Made by a program: the position numbers and the translations under genes. DNA of 64,000 bases from Corynebacterium suedekumii (GTDB taxonomy: Bacteria; Actinomycetota; Actinomycetes; Mycobacteriales; Mycobacteriaceae): NCBI RefSeq assembly GCF_030252185.1, contig NZ_CP126970.1:1240001-1304000 (forward strand), read 5' to 3'. Shown in pieces: positions 1 to 12,431 of the stretch. The notes under the pieces are model-generated. The model saw only the letters and a list, made by a program, of their open reading frames with translations. It had not been told where the DNA came from and did no database searches. Numbering within the stretch: the first letter of the stretch is position 1; each line of letters begins with the position of its first letter.

Positions 1-2
1 AG

Positions 3-791
3 GGCACCGACCTGGTGTACAAGCGCCTGACGGTCTCCAATCCGCGGATCGTCGGTCGAACCCTCGCCCAGCTCAACACCGTCGACGCCGGATTCCAGAT
101 CGCCCGCATCCGCCGCGGTGACTCCGATGTCGTGCCCGCGGCCGACGATGTTCTCAACTACTCCGACCGCGTCCGGGTGGTCGCCGCCCCCAACCGGATG
201 GCGGAGGTCCGCACCTACCTGGGGGACTCGGAACGCTCCCTGGCCGCCCCGGATCTGCTGCCCTTCGCCCTCGGCCTGCTGCTGGGTCTGCTGCTCGGCG
301 CGATCCCCGTCCCCTTGCCCGGTGGTTCGGTGCTCTCCCTCGGATTCGGCGGCGGCCCCATCGTCGCGGGCCTGGTCCTCGGCGCGCTGCACCGCACCGG
401 GCCGGTCACGTGGACCATGCCGTATCACGCGGTGAACACGGTGAGCACCCTCGGTCTGGCGCTGTTCCTCGCTGGCGTGGGCACCACCGCGGGCGCGGGA
501 TTCCGGGACGCCCTCACCGACCCGTCCTCCCTGACCTACATGGCGGCCGGCTTCGCGGTGACGCTGGCGTCGGCGCTGCTGTGTGCCGTCATCGGCATGC
601 TCGTGCTGCGGCTGCGCTGGGACGAGGCGATGGGCGTGGCCGCGGGCGCGACGACGAATCCGGCGATCATCTCCTACCTCAACGGGCAGACGGGCACCGA
701 GCTGGCGACCCGTGGCTACGCCACCGTGTACCCGACGGCGATGATCGGCAAGATCATCGCCAGCCAGATTCTCCTGCTCCTGCTGCTGTGA
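3..791 (+). CDS. AspT/YidE-type transporter, 3' part (truncated by window edge)
   Basis: The reading frame is open from the first bases, so this is the C-terminal part of a longer gene; the GTG at 15 is unlikely to be the real start. The first ~80 residues look like an RCK_C (TrkA-C) regulatory domain. They are followed by about five hydrophobic segments with the conserved small-residue stretches GFGGGPI and GATTNPA, typical of the AspT/YidE/YbjL duplication found in aspartate:alanine exchangers and related putative anion transporters. Family members are ~530-560 residues, so roughly half is seen. Substrate cannot be predicted. Located in the cytoplasmic membrane. Confidence 0.8.
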   Translation, partial: GTDLVYKRLTVSNPRIVGRTLAQLNTVDAGFQIARIRRGDSDVVPAADDVLNYSDRVRVVAAPNRMAEVRTYLGDSERSLAAPDLLPFALGLLLGLLLGAIPVPLPGGSVLSLGFGGGPIVAGLVLGALHRTGPVTWTMPYHAVNTVSTLGLALFLAGVGTTAGAGFRDALTDPSSLTYMAAGFAVTLASALLCAVIGMLVLRLRWDEAMGVAAGATTNPAIISYLNGQTGTELATRGYATVYPTAMIGKIIASQILLLLLL

Positions 792-852
792 GCCGCCCGC
801 GCGGGGAGTACCGTGGAGGGGACATTCCCTCAACCCCTCTAAGGAGACCCCT

Positions 853-1335
853 GTGCGCCTGAGCAAAGCCGGACTGGGCATCGTTGCCGCCGTCGTCGTC
901 GCCTGGATCGCCGTCCTGGCCCTCATCATCGCCCTGCGACCGACCGGGACGGAGACGCGATTCGAGGCCGCCGGGGCACTCGAGCAGGCCGTCGCCGGCA
1001 TGGACGAGGATGGCCTCAACGTCGTCGGCCTGTCCCCGGGCGACATCTACGGGGAGGAGTGGATCGCCGCCGCCGTCGTGTGCCCCTTCGCCACCGAGCA
1101 GGGCATCGCCCAGACCTACGAGGCCGACGCCAGCGAACTCAACCTCGGTACCGAGGGCGTCCCGGAGGACACCAACTACCTCCTGCTCCGCGACGCCGAG
1201 GGTGGCCAGGCCTTCGACCGGATCGACCGTTCCGAGATCGACCTGTGCACCGTCCCGCTGCAGGGCTACTTCGATTCCCGCGTCATGCTCCCGCTGGGCA
1301 AGACCCAGGAGGGTGGCTGGGCGCTGCTCGGTTAG
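853..1335 (+). CDS. Small membrane-anchored hypothetical protein
   Basis: 160 residues beginning at a GTG with a good AAGGAG ribosome binding site eight bases upstream. Residues ~6-28 form one strongly hydrophobic segment without a clear signal peptidase site, so the protein is probably anchored by its N-terminus with a ~130-residue acidic domain outside the cell. The domain has two cysteines (in VVCPF and DLCTV) that could form a disulfide. It has Corynebacterium-style composition and sits just upstream of tsaB. I do not recognise a family or function. Confidence 0.75.
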   Translation: MRLSKAGLGIVAAVVVAWIAVLALIIALRPTGTETRFEAAGALEQAVAGMDEDGLNVVGLSPGDIYGEEWIAAAVVCPFATEQGIAQTYEADASELNLGTEGVPEDTNYLLLRDAEGGQAFDRIDRSEIDLCTVPLQGYFDSRVMLPLGKTQEGGWALLG

Positions 1336-1349
1336 CCCGACCCCTCCAC

Positions 1350-1355
1350 TACCCT
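1350..1355 (+). promoter_or_regulatory. Candidate -10 element of leaderless tsaB
   Basis: TACCCT lies seven bases before the GTG start of tsaB and no Shine-Dalgarno sequence is present, so the transcript probably starts at or next to the start codon. Inferred from position and the TANNNT consensus only. Confidence 0.45.
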
Positions 1356-1362
1356 GGACGAC

Positions 1363-2025
1363 GTGTTAGTACTCGCGATCGACACGTCCACCCCCGACCT
1401 GGTCACCGGCCTGGTCGACACCTCCGACGGTTCCGCCCGCGACCGGGTCATCGAGGGCACCCGCGCCCACAACGAACAGCTCACCCCCACGGTGCAGGCC
1501 CTGCTTGCCGACGCCGCGGTGGGCTTCGCCGACCTCGACGCCGTCGTCGTCGGCTGTGGTCCGGGCCCGTTCACGGGCCTGCGCGTCGGCATGGCCACCG
1601 CGGCCGCCTTCGGCGACGCGCTCGGCATCCCCGTCCACGGGGTGTGCTCCCTCGACGCGATCGCCCGTCGCCTGCCCGCCGGCCGGGTGCTGGTGGCCAC
1701 CGACGCCCGCCGCCGGGAGATCTACTGGGCCACCTACGACGGGCACGCCCGCACCCACGGACCCGACGTCATCGCGCCGGGTGAGCTGGCCCTGCCGCAC
1801 GAGGTCGACGTGGTGTCGGTGCCGGCGGCGCTGGGGGAGAAGCTGCCGGGGCAGCTGCGGGGCGTCGATACGCATGATCTGGCGCCGGACGCCGCATCCT
1901 TGGTGGCGAGCGCGGACCTGACCGCAACGCCGGAGCCGCTGGTCCCGCTGTACCTGCGGCGGCCCGACGCGAAGGAACCGGCGGCGAGGCAGCCGTCACC
2001 CGCGATCCCGGAGGTGGAGCTGTAA
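1363..2025 (+). CDS. tsaB: tRNA t6A37 biosynthesis protein TsaB
   Basis: 220 residues of the ASKHA ATPase-fold family. The N-terminal phosphate loop VLAIDTST and the signature GPGPFTGLR (residues ~66-74) identify TsaB, the TsaD-like partner that is needed with TsaD and TsaE to attach threonylcarbamoyl to A37 of ANN-decoding tRNAs. TsaB lacks the metal-binding histidines of TsaD and is structural. Cytoplasmic. It is the first gene of a tight tsaB-rimI-tsaD run: its TAA stop shares one base with the ATG of rimI. The GTG start follows a TACCCT -10-like hexamer, suggesting leaderless translation. Confidence 0.93.
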   Translation: MLVLAIDTSTPDLVTGLVDTSDGSARDRVIEGTRAHNEQLTPTVQALLADAAVGFADLDAVVVGCGPGPFTGLRVGMATAAAFGDALGIPVHGVCSLDAIARRLPAGRVLVATDARRREIYWATYDGHARTHGPDVIAPGELALPHEVDVVSVPAALGEKLPGQLRGVDTHDLAPDAASLVASADLTATPEPLVPLYLRRPDAKEPAARQPSPAIPEVEL

Positions 2026-2495
2026 TGGAGATCCGCAGACTGGCACTGCCCGACGCGACCCGCTGCGCGGAGCTGGAGGAACAGCTCTTCCCCGGGGACA
2101 ACCCGTGGCCACGGGACATCTTCCTCGTCGAGTTCGCCGCCCCGCACACCCTCTACCTCGGGGTGTTCGACGGCGATGACCTGCTCGCCTACGGGGGCAT
2201 GGCCATGCTCGGGCCACGCGATGACCCGGAGTTCGAGATCCACACCATCGGCGTCGACCCGGAGCATCAGCGCCGCGGCCTGGGGCGGGTGCTCATGGAC
2301 CAGCTCATGGCCGCCGCCGACGGGGTCGACGGGCAGGTGTTCCTCGAGGTCCGCACGGACAACGAGGCGGCCATCGCCATGTACGAGAGGTTCGGGTTCG
2401 TCCGGCAGGGTATCCGGCGCAACTACTATCAGCCGTCCGGCGCGGACGCGTACACCATGACGCGGCCGTCCCAGAGTGAGAGGAACGGGCAGTGA
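2025..2495 (+). CDS. rimI: GNAT N-acetyltransferase RimI
   Basis: 156-residue GNAT acetyltransferase. The acetyl-CoA pyrophosphate loop is QRRGLG (residues ~82-87), followed by the usual LEVRxxNxxAxxxYxxxGF pattern, here ending in [13 protein letters not shown], which is diagnostic for RimI, the enzyme acetylating the N-terminal alanine of ribosomal protein S18 (it may have wider substrates). Cytoplasmic. The start overlaps the tsaB stop (TAATG) and the stop overlaps the tsaD start (GTGA), so the three are translationally coupled, the common actinobacterial arrangement. Confidence 0.92.
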   Translation: MEIRRLALPDATRCAELEEQLFPGDNPWPRDIFLVEFAAPHTLYLGVFDGDDLLAYGGMAMLGPRDDPEFEIHTIGVDPEHQRRGLGRVLMDQLMAAADGVDGQVFLEVRTDNEAAIAMYERFGFVRQGIRRNYYQPSGADAYTMTRPSQSERNGQ

Positions 2496-3529
2496 TCGTC
2501 CTGGGAATCGAGACCAGCTGCGATGAGACCGGCGTCGGCGTCGTCGACCTCGCCGAGGACGGCACGCTCACCGTCCTCGCGGACTCGGTCGCGTCGTCGA
2601 TGCAGCAGCACGCCCGTTTCGGCGGCGTGGTCCCGGAGATCGCGTCGCGCGCCCACCTGGAGGAGATGGGCCCGGTGATGCGGGCTGCGCTGGCGGAGGC
2701 GGGTGTGTCCCGCCCCGATGCCGTCGCCGCCACCGTCGGTCCCGGTCTCGCCGGGGCGCTGCTCGTCGGGGCGTCCGCGGCGAAGGCGTACGCCGCCGCC
2801 TGGGGAGTGCCCTTCTACGGGGTCAACCACCTCGGCGGGCACGTCGCGGTGGCCAACCTCGAGGGCCAGACGCTGCCGCACGCCGTCGCCCTGCTCGTCT
2901 CCGGCGGGCACACCCAGCTGCTCGAGGTGGACGCGGTCGGCCGCCCCATGCGGGAACTGGGCTCCACGCTCGACGACGCCGCCGGTGAAGCCTACGACAA
3001 GGTCGCCCGCCTCCTCGGGCTGGGGTACCCCGGCGGGCCGGTCATCGACCGCCTCGCCGCCCGCGGTGACCGCGACGCCATCGCCTTCCCCCGGGGGCTG
3101 ATGAAGAAGTCCGACTCCCGCCACGACTTCTCCTTCTCCGGCCTCAAGACCGCCGTGGCCCGTTACGTGGAGGCCGCTGAACGGGAGGGCCGGGTCATTT
3201 CCGTCGAGGACGTGTGCGCGTCCTTCCAGGAGGCCGTGTGCGACGTCCTCACTGTCAAGGCGGTGCGCGCCTGCCAGGACGTGGGCGCGACGGTGCTGCT
3301 GCTCGGCGGGGGAGTGGCCGCCAACTCCCGGCTGCGGGAACTGGCCGGGCAGCGGTGCGAGGCGGCCGGGATCGAGCTGCGCGTCCCGCGCTTTTCCCTG
3401 TGCACCGACAACGGCGTGATGATCGCCGCCCTGGCCGCCCAGCTCATCCACGAGGGATCCGGCCCCAGCGCCCTCACCGTGGGCACCGACCCCTCCCTTG
3501 AGGTGGAGACCCCGCTGGTGATCGGCTGA
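2492..3529 (+). CDS. tsaD: tRNA N6-adenosine threonylcarbamoyltransferase TsaD
   Basis: 345 residues, the normal length for TsaD (Kae1/Gcp). It transfers the threonylcarbamoyl group from TC-AMP to A37 of tRNA. Visible signatures: N-terminal [18 protein letters not shown] (residues ~82-90), the metal-binding pair in HLGGH (His113 and His117), VSGGHT, and a C-terminal CTDNGVMIA carrying the last metal-ligand aspartate. The GTG start lies inside the rimI stop (GTGA overlap). It ends at the convergent DUF3592-like gene with no spacer. Confidence 0.95.
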   Translation: MIVLGIETSCDETGVGVVDLAEDGTLTVLADSVASSMQQHARFGGVVPEIASRAHLEEMGPVMRAALAEAGVSRPDAVAATVGPGLAGALLVGASAAKAYAAAWGVPFYGVNHLGGHVAVANLEGQTLPHAVALLVSGGHTQLLEVDAVGRPMRELGSTLDDAAGEAYDKVARLLGLGYPGGPVIDRLAARGDRDAIAFPRGLMKKSDSRHDFSFSGLKTAVARYVEAAEREGRVISVEDVCASFQEAVCDVLTVKAVRACQDVGATVLLLGGGVAANSRLRELAGQRCEAAGIELRVPRFSLCTDNGVMIAALAAQLIHEGSGPSALTVGTDPSLEVETPLVIG

Positions 3530-3925
3530 TCACCACTGGTAGGTCAGGCCGTAGGCCACCAGGCCGGCGCCGATGATCACGTTGGCCACGCCCGGCACCC
3601 AGCGGAACAGTCGGGGCGTGGTCACGGTGTCGGCCGGATTCGCCGGATCGTAACGGACCGTGACGGTCTCCCCCGGGGCCCGGTTGCGGTTGTTGTCGAA
3701 GGCACGCCCCCGGTGCCGGTGCCCGGCCAGATCGTCGAAGACCACGTGGTACGTCCAGGTGGAACCACCCTCGTGATAGGAGGGTTCCGTCGCCTCCACG
3801 ACGGCCTCGGCCCGCGGCCAGCGCAGAGTGCGCACGTAGTGCACCAGGCCGACCACGCCGGCGACGGTCATGGCCAGGCCGCCGGCCAGGGCCACCCAGT
3901 TCTGCCACGCGAGGTCGGCGGTCAC
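3530..3925 (-). CDS. DUF3592-like membrane protein, copy 2
   Basis: About 131 residues from a GTG at 3925 that makes a GTGA overlap with the stop of the upstream gene; a GTG at 3949 would add eight residues. One hydrophobic segment at the N-terminus and one at the very C-terminus enclose a beta-rich middle with AVVEATEPS, TYHVVFDDLAGHRHRGRAF and TVRYDPANPAD, matching the DUF3592 pattern (a polar domain between two membrane helices). It is a diverged tandem paralogue of the next gene. Function unknown. Confidence 0.75.
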   Translation of the reverse strand: MTADLAWQNWVALAGGLAMTVAGVVGLVHYVRTLRWPRAEAVVEATEPSYHEGGSTWTYHVVFDDLAGHRHRGRAFDNNRNRAPGETVTVRYDPANPADTVTTPRLFRWVPGVANVIIGAGLVAYGLTYQW

Positions 3926-4311
3926 GGCTGCCCGCCCGCCGTCAGCCACATGCCCACAACGGCCGCCGCGATGACGGTGAGCCCCACACCGACCAGTGAC
4001 CAGGGGTGGATCGCCGGCCGGTCGGCCGGGTCCATGCGACGGTGGTACACGGTGACCGGATCACCCTCCCGGGCACCGTACCGGGGGCCGTGCTGGTGTC
4101 CCCGGTGCGTGACCCCGTCCGGGTCGGTGAACTCGTAGGTGATGATCCACCGGGCGGGCTGGTGCCGGGAGGTCCGCCGGTCCTCGACCCGGATGATGCG
4201 GCCGGTGGCCCGGGGTCGGGCCAGCAGGCTCACGCCGACGCCGGTGGCGACGAGGCCGATGACGACGACGGCGCCGCCCAGCGCGAGCGGCAGCCAGTCC
4301 GAGAAGTCCAT
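3922..4311 (-). CDS. DUF3592-like membrane protein, copy 1
   Basis: 129 residues with an N-terminal membrane helix, a central beta-rich domain (IIRVEDRR, WIITYEFTDPDGVTHRG, VTVYHRRMDPADRPA) and a C-terminal helix. It has the same plan as the following gene, with which it overlaps by four bases, so the pair looks like an old tandem duplication in one operon. The ATG at 4311 has no ribosome binding site but lies seven bases after a TAGACT hexamer, consistent with a leaderless transcript. Function unknown. Confidence 0.75.
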   Translation of the reverse strand: MDFSDWLPLALGGAVVVIGLVATGVGVSLLARPRATGRIIRVEDRRTSRHQPARWIITYEFTDPDGVTHRGHQHGPRYGAREGDPVTVYHRRMDPADRPAIHPWSLVGVGLTVIAAAVVGMWLTAGGQP

Positions 4312-4318
4312 GGCGGGG

Positions 4319-4324
4319 AGTCTA
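4319..4324 (-). promoter_or_regulatory. Candidate -10 of the DUF3592-like gene pair
   Basis: Read on the minus strand this is TAGACT, seven bases before the ATG at 4311; the gene has no Shine-Dalgarno, so a leaderless promoter is inferred. Confidence 0.4.
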
Positions 4325-4424
4325 ATCGCCTCCGGGTGGGCCGGTGCGGCGCTCGCCGAGCGGGATGGCCCGCGTGGCGTTACGGTGAGCGGGATTACAT
4401 TCCCGACCCGAAGGACCTCCCCCG

Positions 4425-4859
4425 ATGATCACCGGTTTCCTCGTCCGTCCCGACCTGACCCACCACACCATCGAGTTCGAGCTCGAGCACGCCGCGCAGT
4501 TCCTCGGCGGCGTCTCCCAGGACCGCGTCGCGGTGGCGTTCCAGGAGGACGGCTCCGACTACGCCGCCCTGTTCAACCCGCAGGCCCGGGACAACGGTGC
4601 GGAGCCGAACCCGGTGGCGTCGTTGGGCCGGAACACCTCCGCCACCGGCAACCCGTCCTTCCTCACGGACCCGACCTCGGCGATCTCCGGCAGCGTCATC
4701 TTCGTCGGCGCCGAGGGGCAGGACATCGGCCTCGACGAGATCCGCCGCGTCAAGGACGGGATCCGGGCGGTGAAGAACTACCGGGAGGACAACGAGGAGG
4801 ACTACCGGCTGTGGCGGGCGGCGGTGCTAAACCGGGGTTCCCTGAGCGTGGAGGACTGA
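4425..4859 (+). CDS. Hypothetical acidic protein
   Basis: 144 residues from an ATG preceded by GAAGGACC. No signal peptide or membrane segment: a soluble, probably cytoplasmic protein. The sequence is acidic, with a central NTSATGNPSF stretch and a charged C-terminus (EDNEEDYRLWRAAV). Nothing in it resembles a known catalytic motif. It lies between the DUF3592-like pair (divergent) and the CIRCE element of groES, in the same direction as groES but with a separate regulatory region between them. I do not recognise a family. Confidence 0.7.
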   Translation: MITGFLVRPDLTHHTIEFELEHAAQFLGGVSQDRVAVAFQEDGSDYAALFNPQARDNGAEPNPVASLGRNTSATGNPSFLTDPTSAISGSVIFVGAEGQDIGLDEIRRVKDGIRAVKNYREDNEEDYRLWRAAVLNRGSLSVED

Positions 4860-4892
4860 GGACACGCCCCTGGCAGCCGTGAATGTTGAGTG

Positions 4893-4919
4893 CTGGCACT
4901 CACGAGGGTAGAGTGCCAG
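4893..4919 (+). promoter_or_regulatory. CIRCE operator (HrcA site) of groES-groEL
   Basis: The inverted repeat CTGGCACTC-N9-GAGTGCCAG is perfect and matches the CIRCE element recognised by the heat-shock repressor HrcA in 7 of 9 bases per arm. It sits about 97 bases before the GTG of groES, as in other actinobacterial groESL operons. Confidence 0.93.
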
Positions 4920-5015
4920 TCAGGTTGTCTCACCCACAGTTGTTCACCCGCGACGACGGCTGTGCTGGCACCACAACCGGCACATCACCCACATCACTTT
5001 CACGGAGGATTCATC

Positions 5016-6951
<1,936 letters not shown>

Positions 6952-6981
6952 TCACCCACCGGGTGGCACCGGGCAGAACTG

Positions 6982-7024
6982 AACCCGGGTCAGGGCGCGT
7001 ACCGCGTGCCCTGACCCGGGTTTT
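6982..7024. terminator. Rho-independent terminator between groEL and the WhiB gene
   Basis: A perfect 15-base stem (6982-6996 with 7008-7022) with an 11-base loop, followed by TTTT on the plus strand. It lies between convergent groEL and whiB, so it can serve both. Confidence 0.88.
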
Positions 7025-7035
7025 CGTGTGTGGTC

Positions 7036-7344
7036 CTAGACGGTGACCTTCTGGCGGTTCCGGCGGTCACTGCGGTTGCGGAGCACCATGAGGCGCTCGG
7101 ACTCGGACAGTCCGCCCCAGATGCCGTAGGGCTCGGCGACCTGGAGGGCGTGCTCGCGGCAGGAGGCGATGACGGGGCAGGCGTGACAGATGGCCTTGGC
7201 ACGGTTCTCCCGCTGGGAGCGCGCGCGGCCCCGCTCGCCGTCCGGGTGGTAGAAGACATCGGATTCCTCGCCCCGGCAGGCGCCGTGGAGCTGCCAGTCC
7301 CAGAAGTCGGCGTTCGGGCCGGGAAGCAGGTGCGGCTGTGCCAT
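7036..7344 (-). CDS. WhiB-family regulator, WhiB3/WhcB-like
   Basis: 102 residues from an ATG with AGAGGAG upstream; longer in-frame starts lack support. It is a Wbl protein: four cysteines in the order C-x29-C-x2-C-x5-C (HGACRG, CHACPVIASC) to bind an Fe-S cluster, then the turn PYGIWGGLSESER and a basic DNA-binding tail (RNRSDRRNRQK). In mycobacteria whiB3 lies in this groEL1-whiB3-sigD neighbourhood, and C. glutamicum has the WhiB-like whcB here (recalled, not checked). Such proteins sense redox state and bind sigma factor region 4. Confidence 0.9.
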   Translation of the reverse strand: MAQPHLLPGPNADFWDWQLHGACRGEESDVFYHPDGERGRARSQRENRAKAICHACPVIASCREHALQVAEPYGIWGGLSESERLMVLRNRSDRRNRQKVTV

Positions 7345-7676
7345 GTCACAATCTCCTCTTGAGAAGTACTCGGTCTGTCTGGGCCGGTGCAGCCGGACGG
7401 TGGGCCGTCGGCGCTGCGGCGCAGTTGAAGTGTGGTTCCCGGTGGTGAACGGATGGTTGCCAAATCGTGACCTCACGGTGCAATCGCCGTGACCCCTCGA
7501 CGTCGTAGGCCTGTGGCCTGCGGAAACGTCCAAGGTTAAAGATGGGTGAATTCTTATCGGACTGTGATGTGGCTCCCAACCTCTGCGGTGGAAATGAGTT
7601 CGGTTAGAGTCTGAGTATTCTGAAACCGGTCGGGGAGACCCCCACGACCGTGACCGGAGAGGCCCGGAGGACGAGC
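7345..7676. other. Intergenic control region between the WhiB gene and sigD
   Basis: 332 bases without a credible gene. They must hold the promoters of the divergent WhiB gene (minus) and sigD (plus). A TATTCT at 7616-7621 is a possible -10 for sigD, but I see no convincing -35. No palindrome stands out. It is AT-richer near 7520-7625 than its surroundings, as usual for promoters. Confidence 0.5.
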
Positions 7677-8240
7677 GTGAGCGACACAGATGCTGAGCTG
7701 GCGGAGCTGGTGCCGCTGGCCATGGACGGCGATCGTCGGGCTCTGCAGCGCATCATGCAGATCGTGCATCCGATGGTCCTGCGCTACGCCCGCGCCCGCG
7801 TCGGCGGTGGTCGCACACCCACTCCGGAGGACATCGCGCAGGAGATCTGCCTGGCGGTAGCGACGTCGATAGGCAATTTCGTGGACAAGGGACGGCCGTT
7901 CATGGCGTTCGTCTACGGTATCGCGTTCAACAAGGTCGCCGACGCCCACCGCTCGATGGCCCGCGACCACTCCCATCCCACGGAGGAGGTGCCGGACGCC
8001 GCGGACGGGGACACGCCTGAGGAATTCGCCCTTGTTTCTGATGGAAGTAACAGAGTGCGTGCCCTGCTCGATGAGTTAAGTGACAAAGCGCGCGACATCG
8101 TCATCCTGAGGGTGTTCGTGGGGCTTTCGGCGGAAGAGACCGCCGAGGTGGTCGGCAGCACCCCCGGTGCCGTGCGAGTGGCACAGCACCGGGCGCTGGC
8201 CACACTGCGCAAGAACCTGGAAGCAAGAGGAGAAGAGTGA
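7677..8240 (+). CDS. sigD: ECF-type RNA polymerase sigma factor SigD
   Basis: 187 residues from a GTG preceded by GGAGG; a GTG at 7650 would add nine residues. Region 2 is seen at EDIAQEICLAVATSIGNFVDKGRPFMAF-type residues (~50-80) and region 4 at EETAEVVGSTPGAVRVAQHRAL (~155-176). Gene order beside WhiB and guaB, and the partner anti-sigma gene overlapping its stop, identify it as SigD, which in C. glutamicum and mycobacteria controls cell-envelope and mycolate-related genes. Probably held inactive by RsdA. Confidence 0.92.
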   Translation: MSDTDAELAELVPLAMDGDRRALQRIMQIVHPMVLRYARARVGGGRTPTPEDIAQEICLAVATSIGNFVDKGRPFMAFVYGIAFNKVADAHRSMARDHSHPTEEVPDAADGDTPEEFALVSDGSNRVRALLDELSDKARDIVILRVFVGLSAEETAEVVGSTPGAVRVAQHRALATLRKNLEARGEE

Positions 8241-9064
8241 TGAATCGTCGTCACCGGGACGCCGACACGGGCGACATCACCAGCCAGCTGAAGCCGCTGA
8301 CTGATGATGACGCCTTCCTCAGCGACCTCTCCCGCGGTATCGACCCCTCCGAGGGCACGGACGAGCTGGCCGGTCTGCTGCTCGCCCTGCGCGAGGACGT
8401 CGAGAAGCAGATGCCCCCCGCCCCCGTGATTGAGGGAGCGGACGAGGAGCCCGCCGTCATCTCCCTGGCGGACCGGCGTCGGCGCCGTCGTTCGCGCCCG
8501 CTGCTGTCGGGTCTCATCGGTGCCGCCGCCGCGACCCTGGTCATCGCCGGTTCCGGCGCCGCGATCTACAACGCCACCCCGGGGTCCCCGCTGTGGGGGA
8601 TCTCCAGCACCCTGTTCAGCGACCGGGCCGCCGTCGTCGAGCTGGCGAGCACCCTCGACGAGATGGACTCCCGCGCCGCCGAGGGCGACATGACCGGCAC
8701 CCGGCAGCTCCTGGAGGAGGCGCGTCGACTCCTGCGCGACGGGGACAACCGTGACCCGCGTACCGGAGAGTCCACCGCTCCGGACACGACCACCTCCGTG
8801 GTGCAGAACCCGACGACCGCCACCACGACGGTCACGCGACCGGAGGAGAACCCCGCGGAGCCGTCCGCCCCGGAGACGGTGACGGAGACCGCGGTGGTGA
8901 CTGAGACGGCCGTCGCCACGGTGACGGTGACCCAGGGCCCGCCGCCGGTGCGGCCGAACCCGCTGCCCGCCCCCACCCCGCAGGAGCCGACGAACCCGGT
9001 ACCGGGTGACGGCGCCGCCCCGACGCCGACGCTGGCGCCGCCGCAGCTGCCGGACGCGGGTTAA
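8240..9064 (+). CDS. rsdA: Anti-sigma-D factor RsdA
   Basis: About 274 residues; the ATG shares one base with the sigD stop (TGATG), with an alternative GTG three bases earlier. The N-terminal ~85 residues are cytoplasmic and contain a short acidic/hydrophobic helix (DDDAFLSDLSRGID) as in RsdA-type sigma binders. One membrane helix follows at ~90-112, then an exported region of ~160 residues that is very rich in Thr, Pro and Val (TVTETAVVTETAVATVTVTQ repeats). Translational coupling to sigD fits a 1:1 sigma/anti-sigma pair. Release from the membrane presumably needs regulated proteolysis. Confidence 0.88.
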   Translation: MNRRHRDADTGDITSQLKPLTDDDAFLSDLSRGIDPSEGTDELAGLLLALREDVEKQMPPAPVIEGADEEPAVISLADRRRRRRSRPLLSGLIGAAAATLVIAGSGAAIYNATPGSPLWGISSTLFSDRAAVVELASTLDEMDSRAAEGDMTGTRQLLEEARRLLRDGDNRDPRTGESTAPDTTTSVVQNPTTATTTVTRPEENPAEPSAPETVTETAVVTETAVATVTVTQGPPPVRPNPLPAPTPQEPTNPVPGDGAAPTPTLAPPQLPDAG

Positions 9065-9082
9065 CAGCCGACCGGACCCGGG

Positions 9083-11108
<2,026 letters not shown>

Positions 11109-11134
11109 TCCGATTATCGACGTCGCGCGTCCCC

Positions 11135-11178
11135 CAGGGCCGCACGTTTCCCCACTGCAGGGGGAGCGTGCGGCCCTG
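11135..11178 (+). terminator. Hairpin after guaB
   Basis: CAGGGCCGCACG (11135-11146) pairs with CGTGCGGCCCTG (11167-11178), with a nested CCCC/GGGG in the loop. There is no T-run, so it may be a terminator or an mRNA-stabilising hairpin separating guaB from guaB3. Confidence 0.6.
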
Positions 11179-11188
11179 TGGCGTGCGG

Positions 11189-11194
11189 TAGAGT
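11189..11194 (+). promoter_or_regulatory. Candidate -10 of leaderless guaB3
   Basis: TAGAGT is eight bases before the ATG of guaB3, which has no Shine-Dalgarno. With the hairpin just upstream this suggests an independent promoter for guaB3. Confidence 0.45.
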
Positions 11195-11202
11195 GATCAA
11201 CC

Positions 11203-12354
11203 ATGCGTGACTACGTCGAAATCGGGATCGGCCGGGAAGCCCGCCGCACCTACCACCTGTCGGACATCGCCATCGTCCCCTCCCGGCGGACCCGGTCCTC
11301 CCAGGACGTCGACACCACCTGGCACATCGACGCCTACACCTTCGAGATCCCGGTGATGTCGCACCCGACGGACGCGCTCGCCGGGCCGGAGTTCGTCATG
11401 GAGATGGACCGCCAGGGCGGCCTCGGCGTCATCAACGCGGAGGGTCTGTGGGGGCGCCACGAGGATCTCGACGCCGCGGTTGCCCAGGTCGTGGACACCG
11501 TCACCGACGACGCCTCCCTCGACTTCACCGGTGCCAAGGCCATCGCCCGGCTCCAGCAGCTGCACGCCGCCCCGATCGACTTCGACCTGCTCACCGACCG
11601 TATCGGCCAGGTCCGCGCCTCGGGTGCCACCGTCGCCGTGCGAGTGAGCCCGCAGCGTGCCCGTGAGCTCGCGCCCGTGGTCATCAAGGCCGGCGCGGAG
11701 CTGCTGGTCATCCAGGGCACGATGATCTCCGCCGAGCATGTCGCCACCGGGGGCGAACCCCTCAACCTCAAGGAGTTCATCGGTTCCCTTGAGGTTCCCG
11801 TCATCGCTGGTGGCGTGGCCGATTACACCACCGCCATGCACCTCATGCGCACCGGCGCGGCCGGCGTCATCGTCGGCGGGGGCACCAACACCAACCACTA
11901 CGCCCTCGGACTTGAGGTGCCCATGGCCACCGCCATCGCCGACGTCGCCTCCGCCCGCCGGGAGTACCTCGACGAGACCGGTGGCCGCTACGTCCACATC
12001 ATCGCCGACGGGGAGATCGAGACCTCCGGCGACGTGGCCAAGGCCATCGCCTGCGGCGCCGACGCCGTCATGCTCGGCACCACCCTCGCACCGGCCGCCG
12101 AGGCCGCGGGCAAGGGCACCTACTGGCCGGCCGTCGCCGCCCACCCGCGCTTCCCGCGGGGGCGCATCGAGGCCCCGCAGACCGACCTCGTCGAGGACGA
12201 GGCGGCCCCCACCCTGGAGACCATCCTCCACGGCCCGTCGACGGAGCCCTTCGGCAACCAGAACATCGTCGGCGGCCTGCGTCGCGCACTGGCCAAGTGC
12301 GGGTACACCGACCTCAAGGCCTTCCAGAAGGTCGGGTTGTCCGTCAGCCGCTGA
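11203..12354 (+). CDS. guaB3: GuaB3 family IMPDH-like protein
   Basis: 383 residues with the IMPDH TIM-barrel ([15 protein letters not shown] at the start; [26 protein letters not shown] near the end) but no CBS domains. This is the GuaB3 family that always accompanies guaB in mycolic-acid actinobacteria; recent work on the family suggests GMP-reductase-type activity, though that cannot be read here. The GxGSxC loop typical of IMPDH is altered (IVGGGTNTN region), which argues against normal IMP dehydrogenase activity. Cytoplasmic. Probably transcribed from its own leaderless promoter. Confidence 0.9.
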   Translation: MRDYVEIGIGREARRTYHLSDIAIVPSRRTRSSQDVDTTWHIDAYTFEIPVMSHPTDALAGPEFVMEMDRQGGLGVINAEGLWGRHEDLDAAVAQVVDTVTDDASLDFTGAKAIARLQQLHAAPIDFDLLTDRIGQVRASGATVAVRVSPQRARELAPVVIKAGAELLVIQGTMISAEHVATGGEPLNLKEFIGSLEVPVIAGGVADYTTAMHLMRTGAAGVIVGGGTNTNHYALGLEVPMATAIADVASARREYLDETGGRYVHIIADGEIETSGDVAKAIACGADAVMLGTTLAPAAEAAGKGTYWPAVAAHPRFPRGRIEAPQTDLVEDEAAPTLETILHGPSTEPFGNQNIVGGLRRALAKCGYTDLKAFQKVGLSVSR

Positions 12355-12418
12355 CCGGCCCGCACAGCCCCGGGTCCGTCGCGGCTCACTGGACTCCGGG
12401 GCGGGGGAGGGTGCGTAG

Positions 12419-12424
12419 TAGGAT
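12419..12424 (+). promoter_or_regulatory. Candidate -10 that decides the guaA start
   Basis: TAGGAT is seven bases before GTG 12432. The ATG at 12423 falls inside this hexamer, so GTG 12432 is the more likely leaderless start of guaA. Confidence 0.45.
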
Positions 12425-12431
12425 GAGCACC

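Noticed and set aside
12423..12431. ATG 12423 as guaA start
   Set aside because: It falls inside the TAGGAT hexamer likely to be the -10; kept only as an alternative.
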